Assembly: GCA_050693035.1 (NCBI GenBank)
Contig: JBOGWB010000086.1
Coordinates: forward strand, 24,653 to 88,652
DNA length: 64,000 nucleotides
Reading direction: 5' to 3'
DNA from: DASYVD01 sp050693035
GTDB taxonomy: Bacteria > Actinomycetota > UBA4738 > CALAEC01
The notes beneath the pieces were generated by a model, which worked only from the letters and a program-made list of their open reading frames with translations, ran no database searches and had not been told where the DNA came from. The position numbers were made by a program, and so were the translations under genes. Below, piece by piece: positions 48,619-57,507 of the stretch. Within the stretch, counting starts at the first letter, position 1. Every line of letters begins with the position of its first letter.

Positions 48619-50549
48619 GGGGAGCTTCGCTGCCTGAGGTAGCGGAGGAGACCTCCGGCGAGCAGGACGTTTCGCTCGTACTCGTTCAGGTCGTTCCTGA
48701 CGTCGAAGGCGTTGCCGTCCAGCTCGAGGACGAATGTCGAGCTGCCGTCCTCGAGCTCCCGGCGCAGGTTGGGGAGCCGCCACAAGTCACCGAGCGTGGC
48801 CTTCCCATAGACGTCGTCACCGATGAGGGTGGGGACGATCCCGTTGTTGATGAGGTTGCGGCGGTGGATCCGATGGAATGCCTTGGCGAAGACGGCCCGG
48901 ACGCCGAGTTGGAGGGGTGCCAGGGCGGCGTGCTCCCTTGACGAGCCCTGCCCGTAGTTGTCGCCGGCGACGATGAACCCGCCGCCCCACTCCTTGGCCC
49001 GGGGGACGAACTCCGGATCTTCCTTGCGGAAGCAGTACTCCGCGATGGCGGGGATGTTCGACCGCTCGGCCATGACGATGACGCCGTCGGGTGACATCGA
49101 CCCCGTGGAGATGTTGTCGGGGAGGACGATGAGGATCCGCCCGGAAAGAGATTCCGGAAGATCGGGAGGGGCGGGGGGAGGCTTGATGTTCGGGCCCCGC
49201 CAGATCTCGATCTTCTGCGCCTCCTCGGGCGGTACCGGCCGGATGAACATGGAATCGTCGGTGACGGGCTTGGGCTCGTCGAAGGCCGGCGGTTCCAGGT
49301 CGAGGTCGCGGGGGTCGGTGATCACCCCCCTGACCGCGGTGGCCGCGGCGGTGGCGGGGGAGGAAAGGTAAACGTAGTCATCCACCGTTCCCGATCGTCC
49401 CTGAAAGTTGCGGTTCATGGTACGCACCGAGGGCTGGCCCGATGGTGGGGCCTGTCCCATGCCGACGCAGGGCCCGCAGGCGGGCTCCAGGAGCCGGGCC
49501 CCGGCGGCCACGTAGTCCGTGAGCACGCCGGTCCGGGCGATCGTGTTCAGGATCTGCCGTGAGCCCGGAGAGACGGTCATCTGGATCCACGGGGATACTC
49601 CACCTCGCTCCTTGAGCACGTACGCCGGGATGGCCAGATCCTCGTACGAGGAGTTCACGGAGGAGCCCACGCACACCTGGGCGACCTTCGTCCCCGCCAC
49701 TTCCCGCACCGGGACCACGTTGTCGGGGTTCCGCGGCTTGGCGATGAGTGGTTCGAGGGACGCCAGATCAATGACCATCTCCTCGTCGTAGCGGGCGCCG
49801 TCGTCCGGCAGGAGCTCACGGAAGTCCTGGGGCCGTTCCTGGAGCTCGAGCCATCCCCTGGTCTGGTCGTCTGCCGGGAAGATGCCCGCGGTGGCTCCCA
49901 GCTCCAGGATCATGTTGCAGATCGTGGCTCGCTCCGGGAGCGAGAGTGTGGCTACTCCGGGCCCGTCGAAGGCGTAGGCCTTGTTGATCCCGCCCTTCAC
50001 CGTGAGGCGCCGGAGCATCTCGAGGATGACGTCCTTCGCCGAAACCCACGGCGAGAGCTCGTTCTCGAGGACCACCCGCACCACGGCCGGGTAGGTGAGC
50101 TCGAAAGGATGCCCGGCCATGGCTACGGCGGCATCCATTCCCCCGATGCCCAGGGCGAACATGCCCATGGCGCCCGCCGTCGTGGTGTGGGAGTCGGAGC
50201 CGACGAGGGTGGCGTAGGGCACGTCGAACCGCTCCAGGTGGACGTAGTGCGAGATGCCGTTGCCCGGCCGGGAGAACACCGCGCCGAAGCGCATGGCGCA
50301 GGTCTGGAGGAAGAAGTGGTCGTCGGGATTCTTGTGGTCGAGCTGGATCATGTTGTGGTCCACGTACTGGACCACCAGGGGGACCTGGACCCGGTCCGCC
50401 TCGAGCTGCTGGAACTCCATCCAGGCCATCGTGCCCGTGGCGTCCTGGAGCAGGACCTGGTCCATCCGGTAGGAGATCGGCTCGCCCGGCTCAAGCTTCC
50501 CGGATACGAGGTGCTCCTCCAGGACCTTCTCGACGATGTTCTTGGGCAT
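48615..50549 (-). CDS. acn: Aconitate hydratase
   Basis: The 644-residue aconitase is of the shorter type in which the swivel domain follows directly (about 470-640). It has VGSDSHTTTAGAMGMFALGI near residue 117, 4Fe-4S ligands in EPACGPCVGMG near 352 with C291 or nearby, and FIVAGDNYGQGSSREHAALA near 535. It interconverts citrate and isocitrate. An ATG at 50549 starts the conserved KNIVEKVLEEHLVSG. It is followed by a convergent purine permease. Confidence 0.93.
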   Translation of the reverse strand: MPKNIVEKVLEEHLVSGKLEPGEPISYRMDQVLLQDATGTMAWMEFQQLEADRVQVPLVVQYVDHNMIQLDHKNPDDHFFLQTCAMRFGAVFSRPGNGISHYVHLERFDVPYATLVGSDSHTTTAGAMGMFALGIGGMDAAVAMAGHPFELTYPAVVRVVLENELSPWVSAKDVILEMLRRLTVKGGINKAYAFDGPGVATLSLPERATICNMILELGATAGIFPADDQTRGWLELQERPQDFRELLPDDGARYDEEMVIDLASLEPLIAKPRNPDNVVPVREVAGTKVAQVCVGSSVNSSYEDLAIPAYVLKERGGVSPWIQMTVSPGSRQILNTIARTGVLTDYVAAGARLLEPACGPCVGMGQAPPSGQPSVRTMNRNFQGRSGTVDDYVYLSSPATAAATAVRGVITDPRDLDLEPPAFDEPKPVTDDSMFIRPVPPEEAQKIEIWRGPNIKPPPAPPDLPESLSGRILIVLPDNISTGSMSPDGVIVMAERSNIPAIAEYCFRKEDPEFVPRAKEWGGGFIVAGDNYGQGSSREHAALAPLQLGVRAVFAKAFHRIHRRNLINNGIVPTLIGDDVYGKATLGDLWRLPNLRRELEDGSSTFVLELDGNAFDVRNDLNEYERNVLLAGGLLRYLRQRSSP

Positions 50550-50880
50550 CTCGGCAACCTCCTACTACAGCGTACCGCAGGCCCCGCGGCCCCTCAGGGG
50601 CCCGCGCCCGCGGCGGTGATGGAGGCGATTCAAGGCGCCCTCGGCGCCGTCCGACATACGAGAAGGCGGCGGCCCCCCCGGCCGGGTCGATCCGAGATGA
50701 AGGATCGGAGCAGAGCCTGCGACCGGTCCGGCCCAGGACAGGCCACAGCCGAACGTCTGCGGGCAAGTGTCTGGCGCCCTCCGCGCCCGCGGGGCACCAG
50801 ACGGTCTCCGGTCCCACGCCCCTCGCGGCCCGGCCGGGGGGACCGCCGAGCCCGTCACGGCGCGACCCGGCGCCCCCGGC
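50550..50880. other. Non-coding gap between aconitase and dehydrogenase genes
   Basis: These 331 bases are very GC-rich with several short palindromic stretches (for example cccctcaggggcccg) but no convincing gene, tRNA or T-tract terminator. It should contain the aconitase promoter, since both flanking genes run on the minus strand. Confidence 0.5.
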
Positions 50881-52116
50881 CTACCGGTATCCGCGGGCGA
50901 TCTCGGCCTGGGCCACCCGATCCACGGCGATCAGGTAGGCGGCTTCCCGGAGGGAGCAACCCTCGAGATCGGCGCGCGCCAGGACCTGCTCCGTCGCGCC
51001 GCGCATGATCTGGGTCAGGTCGGAGTTCACGCGCTCCTCGGGCCACTGCTGGCGCTGGAGGTCCTGCACCCACTCGAGATACGAGACGCTCACGCCGCCT
51101 CCCGACGCCAGGATGTCCGGGACGACGGTGGCGCCTCGATCGAGCAGGGCGGCTTCGCCTTGCGGGGTCACGGGATAGTTGGCGGTCTCGAGGATGACGT
51201 GGGCCGAGATCTCGCTCGCGTTGTCGGCCGTCACGCTCTCCTCCAGGGCAGCGAGGGCGAGGATCCGACAGTCGATGCGAAGGAGATCCTCGCCGTTCAT
51301 CGTTTCGGCGCCCTCGAAGCCCACGACGCTGCCGGTCTCCATCTTGTGCTCGAGAACCTCCCGCGTCCGAAGGCCCTCCTCGGCGGCGACGGCGCCCTTG
51401 CTGTCGGACACGGCGATGACCGGGTACCCCAGATCCTCCAGCAGGATGGCCAGCCACGAGCCCGCGTTCCCGTACCCCTCGACGGCCACGCGGGTGTCCT
51501 CGCGGCGCCAGCCCCTCGACTCGACGATCAGGTCGAGACAGATAGCCGCTCCCCGCCCGGTGGCCGCGTCTCGTCCGAGGGATCCCCCCACCACCACCGG
51601 TTTCCCGGTGATCACGGCGGGCTCCGGACCGAACCGCCGCGAGTACTCGTCGGCCATCCACGCCATGATCTGGGGGGTCGTGTTCACGTCGGGCGCAGGG
51701 ACGTCGACCTGGGGGCCGACGAAGTCGGCGATCCCGCGCATGTAACCGCGCGACAGACGTTCCAGCTCTGCCTCCGAGAGGATCTTCGGGTCGACCTGGA
51801 CGCCGCCCTTGGCCCCGCCGAACGGGATGTTCATGAGGGCCGTCTTCCACGTCATGAGCATCGCGAACGACATGATCTCGTCGAGGTGGACAACGGGATG
51901 GAACCGGATGCCACCCTTGAACGGTCCGCGGGCATTGTTGTGTTGAACACGGTAGCCGCGGAAGACCTTGAAACCGCCGAAGTCCATCGGAACGCGGACC
52001 TGAACGGCCACCTCGCGAGCGGGCGTCGACAACGCCTCCCGGAGCGAGAGCTCCAGCCCGAGACGCTCCGCCGTCACCTCGTAGAAGCTGCGGACGGCTT
52101 CGAACGCCGAACCCAT
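50881..52116 (-). CDS. gdhA: Glutamate/leucine-type amino acid dehydrogenase
   Basis: The 411-residue protein is of the Glu/Leu/Phe/Val dehydrogenase family: FRGYRVQHNNARGPFKGGIR near residue 52, the catalytic Lys in NIPFGGAKGGVQVDP near 98, APDVNTTPQIMAWMADEY near 140 and VAVEGYGNAGSWLAILLED near 210 for NAD(P). The length and PAPDVNT loop suit glutamate dehydrogenase, reversibly linking 2-oxoglutarate and glutamate. Leucine specificity is not excluded. AGGAGG lies seven bases before the ATG at 52116. Confidence 0.88.
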   Translation of the reverse strand: MGSAFEAVRSFYEVTAERLGLELSLREALSTPAREVAVQVRVPMDFGGFKVFRGYRVQHNNARGPFKGGIRFHPVVHLDEIMSFAMLMTWKTALMNIPFGGAKGGVQVDPKILSEAELERLSRGYMRGIADFVGPQVDVPAPDVNTTPQIMAWMADEYSRRFGPEPAVITGKPVVVGGSLGRDAATGRGAAICLDLIVESRGWRREDTRVAVEGYGNAGSWLAILLEDLGYPVIAVSDSKGAVAAEEGLRTREVLEHKMETGSVVGFEGAETMNGEDLLRIDCRILALAALEESVTADNASEISAHVILETANYPVTPQGEAALLDRGATVVPDILASGGGVSVSYLEWVQDLQRQQWPEERVNSDLTQIMRGATEQVLARADLEGCSLREAAYLIAVDRVAQAEIARGYR

Positions 52117-52198
52117 CCCGGCCTCCTCTGTCCGTGGGGGGAGAAGGATACCGTTCGTCGCTCCACCGAACCAACCGGGGACCGCACGACCCGAGTGG

Positions 52199-53032
52199 CT
52201 AGCGGATAAGGCGGGACATCCGGCGGTCGGCCAGGATCCTTCCCTCCGTCTGGCACGCCGGGCAGTACGTGATCTCGTGGGATTCGTAGGACACTCGTCG
52301 AAGGTCGGTGCCGCAGCGGGGGCACGGGTATCCGAATCGGCCGTGAACGGCGAAGTGGTCCCCGAGCTTCGTAGGAAGGCCGCCGGTGCGTCGCCGTTCC
52401 GTTGCCAGGGCGTCCTCGAGTATTCCCCGCACGGCGTCGAGGAGCTCCTCGCGTTGGTCGGGGGAGAGCGAGGCGAGCGTGGAGAACGGCGAGAGACGGG
52501 CACGATGGAGGATATCGTCGGCATACCCGCGGCCGATCCCGGCCACCGTCCGCTGGTGGCGGAGGGTGGTGTGCAGACGGCGCCGGTCATCTCCAGACCG
52601 GACCAGCTCGGCGAACCGCTCCGAGTCCGGCTCCGGGCCCAGGGACCCGAGCGGCCCCTCGTCTCCTTCGGCCAACACCCACCATCCGGCCTTCCGCTCC
52701 GTGCCGAACTCCTTCACGAGCACCGACGGCCCCGCTTCGAACCTCAGCCGGACCACCCCACCTCTCGGCCGGGTAGTCTTCGGCGGGTCCTCGAGGTCGA
52801 TCCGACCGCCCTGCGAGAGGTGCATCAGGAGGCGCGGTCGGGCGAACTGAAAGATGAGGAACTTGCCGCGGCGGCTCACCCGTTCCAGCCGAAGCCCGAC
52901 CAGCGCGTCGGGCGGTGGGTCGTACGTCTTCAGCGAGGAGAACTGCAGCGCGTCGATGCCGGCGAGCGCGGCACCGGCCAGCACCGCGTCGAGGCGCTCG
53001 CCGAGGGCCTGCATCTCCGGGAGCTCGGGCAC
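52199..53032 (-). CDS. Fpg/Nei-family DNA glycosylase/AP lyase
   Basis: The 277-residue protein begins PELPEMQALGERL, giving the N-terminal Pro nucleophile and Glu of the Fpg/Nei family once Met is removed. GRGYADDILHRARLSPFSTL near residue 172 is the helix-two-turn-helix, and a C-terminal zinc finger has Cys in CPRCG and CPACQ. It removes oxidised bases and cuts the abasic site. The GTG at 53032 encodes the initiator before Pro. It diverges from the mug-type gene by 27 bases. Confidence 0.88.
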   Translation of the reverse strand: MPELPEMQALGERLDAVLAGAALAGIDALQFSSLKTYDPPPDALVGLRLERVSRRGKFLIFQFARPRLLMHLSQGGRIDLEDPPKTTRPRGGVVRLRFEAGPSVLVKEFGTERKAGWWVLAEGDEGPLGSLGPEPDSERFAELVRSGDDRRRLHTTLRHQRTVAGIGRGYADDILHRARLSPFSTLASLSPDQREELLDAVRGILEDALATERRRTGGLPTKLGDHFAVHGRFGYPCPRCGTDLRRVSYESHEITYCPACQTEGRILADRRMSRLIR

Positions 53033-53059
53033 GGGTTCGAGTGTAGCCGGGGAAAATGG

Positions 53060-53623
53060 ATGGCGATGATCGTCCGACCCTGGCGGCCCACCCGGGAGCA
53101 GATCGCCTCGGCCCGCGGGAAGAGGGTGCCAGACGTCCTCGCGCCCAACCTGAACGTGCTGTTCGTCGGGATCAATCCCGGTCTCTACTCGGGGGCCGTG
53201 GGTCACCATTTCGCACGGCCCGGGAACCGCTTCTGGAAGGCGCTCCACGGCGCCGGCTTCACCGATCGCGTGCTGTCGGCGTTCGAAGAGTGGGAGCTCG
53301 TGCCCGCCGGCGTCGGAATCTCGAACCTCGTGACCCGAGCCACTGCGACGGCCGATGAGCTCCACCCCTCGGAGCTTCGCCGGGGGGCCGCTCGGTTGGC
53401 CGTCAAGGTCGACAGGTACCAGCCCCGGTTCGTCGCCTTCCTCGGGCTCACCGCGTACCGGACGGCGTTCCGCCGTCCCGGCGCCACCGTGGGGCGGCAG
53501 GAAGAGACCATGGCGGGCTCACGGATCTGGTTGCTCCCCAACCCCAGCGGCCTGAACGCCCACTATCAGGTGCCCGACCTGGTTCGGGCCTTCGCCGAGC
53601 TCCGCGGGGCGGCATTCGGGTAG
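53060..53623 (+). CDS. mug: Mismatch-specific uracil/thymine DNA glycosylase (Mug)
   Basis: The 187-residue protein has the Mug/TDG motifs GINPGLYSGAVGHHFARPGN near residue 37 (catalytic Asn) and LLPNPSGLNAHY near 160 (wedge and intercalating loop). It excises U or ethenocytosine opposite G. The ATG at 53060 is close to the divergent Fpg/Nei start, giving a paired base-excision-repair locus. Another ATG four bases upstream is in a different frame and is not used. Confidence 0.87.
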   Translation: MAMIVRPWRPTREQIASARGKRVPDVLAPNLNVLFVGINPGLYSGAVGHHFARPGNRFWKALHGAGFTDRVLSAFEEWELVPAGVGISNLVTRATATADELHPSELRRGAARLAVKVDRYQPRFVAFLGLTAYRTAFRRPGATVGRQEETMAGSRIWLLPNPSGLNAHYQVPDLVRAFAELRGAAFG

Positions 53624-53653
53624 CCTCTGGGGGAACCCGTCGAGAGGAGTTCC

Positions 53654-54805
53654 GTGGCCCGTCCACGTGTGGTGATCCTGGGAGCAGGGTTCGGAGGGCT
53701 GGCCGCGGCCCACCGGCTCCGACGCGAAAAGGGAGACGACGTCGATCTGCTGGTGGTGGACCAATCCTCCACGTTCCTGATGGGCTTGCGGAAGCTGTGG
53801 CTCCTCGACGGGAGGGCGTCACCGGGCGAGGGAACCCGCGACCGTGCGACCCTCTCCCGTGCAGGGATCCCCTTCCGCGAGGGTCGGGTCGACGCCATCG
53901 ACCGGGGCGCCCGGCGGGTGCGCGTGGAAGGAGAGGATCTCGACTACGACTTCCTGGTCGTCGCGCTGGGGGCCCAGCAGCGGATCGACCTGGTCCCCGG
54001 AGATCCGCGGGGGAACCCGAACCTCTACACGGCGGAGGGCGCGGCGGAGGCGGGTCGACGGATCCGTGAGCTCGCACGGGGACGCGTGATCATCGCCATC
54101 ACCGGCGTTCCGTACCGTTGCCCGCCCGCTCCGTACGAAGCGGCGTTCCTGATCGACGAGCTCCTCCGGCGGGAGGGTCGCCGGGACGGAGTGGAGCTGG
54201 AGGTGTTCACCCCCCAGCCGATGTCGGTTCCCGCGGCCGGGGCCGCGGCGTGCACCGCCATCGAGGGGCGCCTGGGCTCGAAGGGGATCCGGTTCCGTCC
54301 GAAGACCAGCGTTGTGGAGGCGAGCGCCGGAATCCTCACGCTGGAGGGTGGGGAGTCCGTCCGGCCGGACCTCGCGCTGCTGGTTCCACCGCACCGGCCT
54401 CCAGCGGTGGTGCAGGAGAGCGGCCTCACCGGGGAGAGCGGGTGGGTGGCGGTCGACCCGGCAACGCTTCACACCGAGGACGAGCGGGTGTTCGCGGTGG
54501 GAGATGTGGTGGAGATGACCACGGGAACCGGGCTTCCCTTCCCCAAGGCGGGCGTCTTCGCAGAGAGCCACGGCGAGGTCGTGGGGCGGAACCTCGCCTC
54601 CACGATCGCGGGACGCGAGCCCGACGCGGCGTTCGATGGGTTCGGGTTCTGCTTCCTCGAGGTGGGTGGGGGGAGAGCGAGCATGGTGCGAGGCAACTTC
54701 CTGGCTTCCCCGCCGGACGTGACGATCGAGGAGGATACGCCCGAGCACCTTGCGGCCAAGGAAGCGTTCGAAAGAGAGCGACTGGAGCGCTGGTTCCCCG
54801 ACTGA
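53654..54805 (+). CDS. Sulfide:quinone-oxidoreductase-like FAD enzyme
   Basis: The 383-residue flavoprotein has VVILGAGFGGLAAAHRL at its start, VVALGAQQRI near 110, ITGVPYRCPPAPYEAAFLID near 155, which includes a Cys in the position of the SQR redox Cys, and VFAVGDVVEMTTG with PFPKAGVFAESHGEVV near 280-305. This is the SQR/type II NADH dehydrogenase group; flavocytochrome c sulfide dehydrogenase-like roles are also possible. Only one candidate redox Cys is obvious, so classical SQR chemistry is unsure. The start is GTG at 53654. Confidence 0.78.
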   Translation: MARPRVVILGAGFGGLAAAHRLRREKGDDVDLLVVDQSSTFLMGLRKLWLLDGRASPGEGTRDRATLSRAGIPFREGRVDAIDRGARRVRVEGEDLDYDFLVVALGAQQRIDLVPGDPRGNPNLYTAEGAAEAGRRIRELARGRVIIAITGVPYRCPPAPYEAAFLIDELLRREGRRDGVELEVFTPQPMSVPAAGAAACTAIEGRLGSKGIRFRPKTSVVEASAGILTLEGGESVRPDLALLVPPHRPPAVVQESGLTGESGWVAVDPATLHTEDERVFAVGDVVEMTTGTGLPFPKAGVFAESHGEVVGRNLASTIAGREPDAAFDGFGFCFLEVGGGRASMVRGNFLASPPDVTIEEDTPEHLAAKEAFERERLERWFPD

Positions 54806-54896
54806 GGGGAGCATTCCTACGGTGTACCTTCCGGTCGCCAGGGAAGGGTGGGCTGGAGAGGAAGTATCGTTTGAGGTCGGAAGGGGGTTGGTGGGT

Positions 54897-55211
54897 GTGC
54901 TCGAGATAACGCAAGGAGCCGTTGCAGCGTTGAAGGAGCTGCGGACGAGGAGCGAGATCCCCGAGGATGCGGACGCTCGGATCCAGGTCGTGACGGCCGA
55001 GGGCCGCGAGGGGATCGGACTCACGTTCGTCGAAGACCGGGACGAAGGCGACCGTGTGGTTGCCGAAGAGGGAGACTTCACGGTCGTCGTGGCCGGCGAG
55101 CTGGCGGAAGTGCTGGACGAATCGGTTCTCGACGTACGGACCACGGAGAGCGGCGTCGAGCTGGAGCTTCGGGAACGAGAGACGGGAATCTCCCCGAATG
55201 AGCAGCGGTAG
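54897..55211 (+). CDS. IscA/HesB-fold protein lacking cluster-binding Cys
   Basis: The 104-residue protein follows the A-type Fe-S carrier pattern: LEITQGAVAALKELRTRSEI, then ARIQVVTAEGREGIGLTFVE and VVVAGELAEVLDESVLDV. But no Cys is present, so it cannot bind a cluster like IscA. It resembles the HesB-like family of unknown function in actinobacteria. The GTG at 54897 follows GGAAGGGGG; an upstream extension would be non-conserved. It lies between the SQR-like and peroxiredoxin genes. Confidence 0.7.
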   Translation: MLEITQGAVAALKELRTRSEIPEDADARIQVVTAEGREGIGLTFVEDRDEGDRVVAEEGDFTVVVAGELAEVLDESVLDVRTTESGVELELRERETGISPNEQR

Positions 55212-55229
55212 TCTCGTCAGACTCTGACC

Positions 55230-55727
55230 ATGACGGTTCGCCGAGGTGATCCAGCTCCCGACTTCGAGCTTCCCGGGAGGCGGGATCCCGATGCAAGTGG
55301 CTACGAGATGCATCGACTCTGGAAGGAGCTGACCGAGCGGCCCGTGCTCCTGCATTTCTTCCCGGCGCCGTTCACGCCGACGTGCGAGCGGCAGATGTGC
55401 GCGGTTCGCGATCAGATCGACAGCTACACGAGCGCCGGGGTCACGGTCTGGGGGGTCACGGGGCACTATCCTCAGATGATCGGGGCGTGGGCGAAGGAGC
55501 ACCATTTCGGGGTTCCCATCCTCGCCGACTATGAGCACCAGTTGAGCGAGCGCTACGTGGGCACCTATCCACCGGAGCAGTTCGGCGGGCTCCGCCACAT
55601 GACCAAGCGCGGGCTCGTGGCGGTGGGAAAGGACGGCATCGTCCGCTCCGTGTGGGTCGCCGACGCGTCTAACGTCGCCCCCTCCGAGGATGTCGTGGCG
55701 GAGGCGCTCGCCTCGGTCAAGGAGTAG
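55230..55727 (+). CDS. AhpC/TSA-family peroxiredoxin
   Basis: The 165-residue protein has a thioredoxin fold with RRGDPAPDFELPGR near the start and PAPFTPTCERQMCAVRDQ near residue 46. The peroxidatic Cys is in PxxxTxxC, with a second Cys four residues on that could act as resolving partner. VVAVGKDGIVRSVWVADAS follows near 130. It reduces peroxides in the cytoplasm. It starts at ATG 55230, 18 bases after the IscA-like gene, and may share its transcript. Confidence 0.85.
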   Translation: MTVRRGDPAPDFELPGRRDPDASGYEMHRLWKELTERPVLLHFFPAPFTPTCERQMCAVRDQIDSYTSAGVTVWGVTGHYPQMIGAWAKEHHFGVPILADYEHQLSERYVGTYPPEQFGGLRHMTKRGLVAVGKDGIVRSVWVADASNVAPSEDVVAEALASVKE

Positions 55728-55748
55728 TCGCCGGAATCGCTTGGTTCG

Positions 55749-56021
55749 CTACGAGGAGGCCTCGACCCGCTGGGGTTCCCAGTCCCGGATGATCTCCGCC
55801 GCTTTCACGATGAGTGCGGCCCCGCCCAGGAGAGAGAGCGCTCGGCCCAGCGGCGTCCGCCGCACTACCGGAAGTCGAGACAAGAGCGGGGCGGCGAAGA
55901 TCAGGCCGGACGCGACCTTGCTCCGCAGCCGGCGCCCCTCGGGTGAATCCAGATAGCCGACGACGGTTTCGGCTGCTTCGGTCACCTGCTTCCGCACGTC
56001 GTCGACGGTGGGTCGGGTCAC
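55749..56021 (-). CDS. Small membrane-associated hypothetical protein
   Basis: The 90-residue protein has a helical charged N-terminal half (DDVRKQVTEAAETVVGYLDS) and two hydrophobic stretches (about 38-52 and 62-74). No family is recognised. The GTG overlaps the stop of the upstream YmgE-type gene as GTGA, so the two are coupled. It is the last gene of the hut-containing minus-strand run. Confidence 0.6.
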   Translation of the reverse strand: MTRPTVDDVRKQVTEAAETVVGYLDSPEGRRLRSKVASGLIFAAPLLSRLPVVRRTPLGRALSLLGGAALIVKAAEIIRDWEPQRVEASS

Positions 56022-56278
56022 GCCACCGGCCTCCGGTGACTCATGGCCCGCCAGATGAGCAGGGCGATGATGGCCCCGATGACCGATCCGATGAGTCCGG
56101 CGGGACTGAGGTCGTCGTCTCCCCTGGTCAGGAGGCTTCCGAGGAACCCTCCGACCAGAGAACCGACCAGGCCGAGCACCAGCGTGCCCACGAAGCCCAT
56201 GGGGTCCCGGCCCGGCACCAGGAACCTCGCGAGCGCGCCGGCCACCAGGCCGATCAGCAACCAAACGATGATGTTCAT
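56018..56278 (-). CDS. GlsB/YeaQ/YmgE-family small membrane protein (copy 2)
   Basis: The 86-residue protein has three hydrophobic helices, with GLVAGALARFLVPGRDPMGF near residue 10 and LVLGLVGSLVGGFLGSLL near 34. These are the repeated Gly-rich signatures of the YmgE/GlsB family, linked to stress responses. It is a paralogue of the gene at 56.4 kb, from which it is separated by 75 bases, and overlaps the small gene downstream. Confidence 0.85.
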   Translation of the reverse strand: MNIIVWLLIGLVAGALARFLVPGRDPMGFVGTLVLGLVGSLVGGFLGSLLTRGDDDLSPAGLIGSVIGAIIALLIWRAMSHRRPVA

Positions 56279-56353
56279 GCTCCTCCCTCCGTCGTGGTTC
56301 GCTCCGTCATCTTCCCAGTCCGGCGCCCCGCCAACCCCGCGGGCGTGGAGCGA

Positions 56354-56596
56354 TCAACCCAGGGCCCGGAAGATGACGATCACCACGATCGCGCCGATCA
56401 CCGAGCCCAAGAGGCCCGCCGGGCGCAGGCCCGCCCTCCTTCCCTCGACGAGGTTGCCGAGGAAGCCCCCCACGAGGGATCCTGCAAGGCCCAGCAGAAG
56501 CGTTTGACCGATGCTCAGGGGAACCGCCCCCGGGAAGAGGAACCGGGCCAGGAGCCCGGCCAGGAGCCCGATCAGCAGCCACCAGATGAGCCTCAT
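56354..56596 (-). CDS. GlsB/YeaQ/YmgE-family small membrane protein (copy 1)
   Basis: The 80-residue protein has the same three-helix layout as the neighbouring paralogue (GLLAGLLARFLFPGAVPLSI, then LLGLAGSLVGGFLGNLVEGR). The ATG overlaps the hutG-like stop as ATGA, so it is translated with the histidine-degradation genes. This placement is unusual for a general stress protein. Confidence 0.85.
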   Translation of the reverse strand: MRLIWWLLIGLLAGLLARFLFPGAVPLSIGQTLLLGLAGSLVGGFLGNLVEGRRAGLRPAGLLGSVIGAIVVIVIFRALG

Positions 56597-57507
56597 CTAG
56601 CCTCCCTTCCCCGGCTCGCCACGCCCGCAGCGAAGGACAGGAAGAACGAAGCGGCGGCGAGGACGGTGACGTCGGCGACATCCTTCGTCGGATCCACCTC
56701 CACGATGTCGAGCGCCCGGACGGTCGGATGGGAGCCGCAGACCCGCATGGCTCGCTGGATCTCCGATGGTGTGAGCCCCCCCGGGCGAGATCCGGGGCAG
56801 GCCGGTGCGAACGCTCGGTCGAGCACGTCGACGTCGAGGTCGACGTAGATCGCATCGACATCGAGCACGAACACGTCGAGCGCCTCGCCGAGGATCTCCT
56901 CGATCCCTCGGGACCGGACCTCGTCGACGGTGACGACGGTGATTCCGGCTTCCTTCGCCACCTCAGCGTAGGCTCGCGAGTTCGCGAAGGGCTGGATGCC
57001 GACCTGCCAGACGTTCCTCCCGGGAAGCCCGTCGTCGAGCAGGGCCCGGATGGGATTCCCGTTGGTCAGGCCGGCTTTCGTGTCCCTGAGGTCGTGGTGC
57101 GCATCTAGCGTGAGGAGCCCGACGCGAGACAGGTCCGGTGGCACGCCCCGGAGCGCCGGCCGGGTGATGCTGTTGTCGCCTCCGAGGACCACCACCACCT
57201 CGTACGTGGCGAGGCTGCCACCAACCGCCCCGGCAAGCTCCTCCAGCCCGGCATCCGGGTGCGACTCGGCGATGGCGAGATCTCCCGTATCGTCGACCGC
57301 CACCGAACGTACGTCGACGCCGTCGGCGTAGGTGGAGTATCTGCCCAGTGCTTCGCGGATCGCGCCCGGAGCGAGGTTGAACTGGCCGCCGGAGAGGGAC
57401 CCCAAACGAACGGGCGCCCCGACCAGAGCGATCGTTGCGACCGGCTCGGGGTCGTGATCCCCGGCGAGCCACGCTGAAGCTCGCGGCCAGTTGAGGTCCT
57501 CGTTCAG
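56593..57507 (-). CDS. hutG: Formimidoylglutamase-like ureohydrolase (HutG type), CTG start
   Basis: The roughly 304-residue protein has arginase-fold metal motifs: VVLGGDNSITRPAL near residue 110 (Asn where arginases usually have His), LLTLDAHHDLRDTK near 145 and YVDLDVDVLDRAFAPACPGS near 225. Next to hutU and hutH it most likely hydrolyses formimidoylglutamate. A CTG at 57507 overlaps the hutU stop as CTGA and has GGAGGA upstream; the nearest alternative is GTG at 57525 without a ribosome site. It overlaps the next gene by four bases. Confidence 0.78.
   Translation of the reverse strand: MNEDLNWPRASAWLAGDHDPEPVATIALVGAPVRLGSLSGGQFNLAPGAIREALGRYSTYADGVDVRSVAVDDTGDLAIAESHPDAGLEELAGAVGGSLATYEVVVVLGGDNSITRPALRGVPPDLSRVGLLTLDAHHDLRDTKAGLTNGNPIRALLDDGLPGRNVWQVGIQPFANSRAYAEVAKEAGITVVTVDEVRSRGIEEILGEALDVFVLDVDAIYVDLDVDVLDRAFAPACPGSRPGGLTPSEIQRAMRVCGSHPTVRALDIVEVDPTKDVADVTVLAAASFFLSFAAGVASRGREAR

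Noticed and set aside
53056..53358. Alternative ATG and frame at 53056
   Set aside because: This frame gives Arg/Gly-rich sequence; the frame from 53060 carries the Mug motifs.
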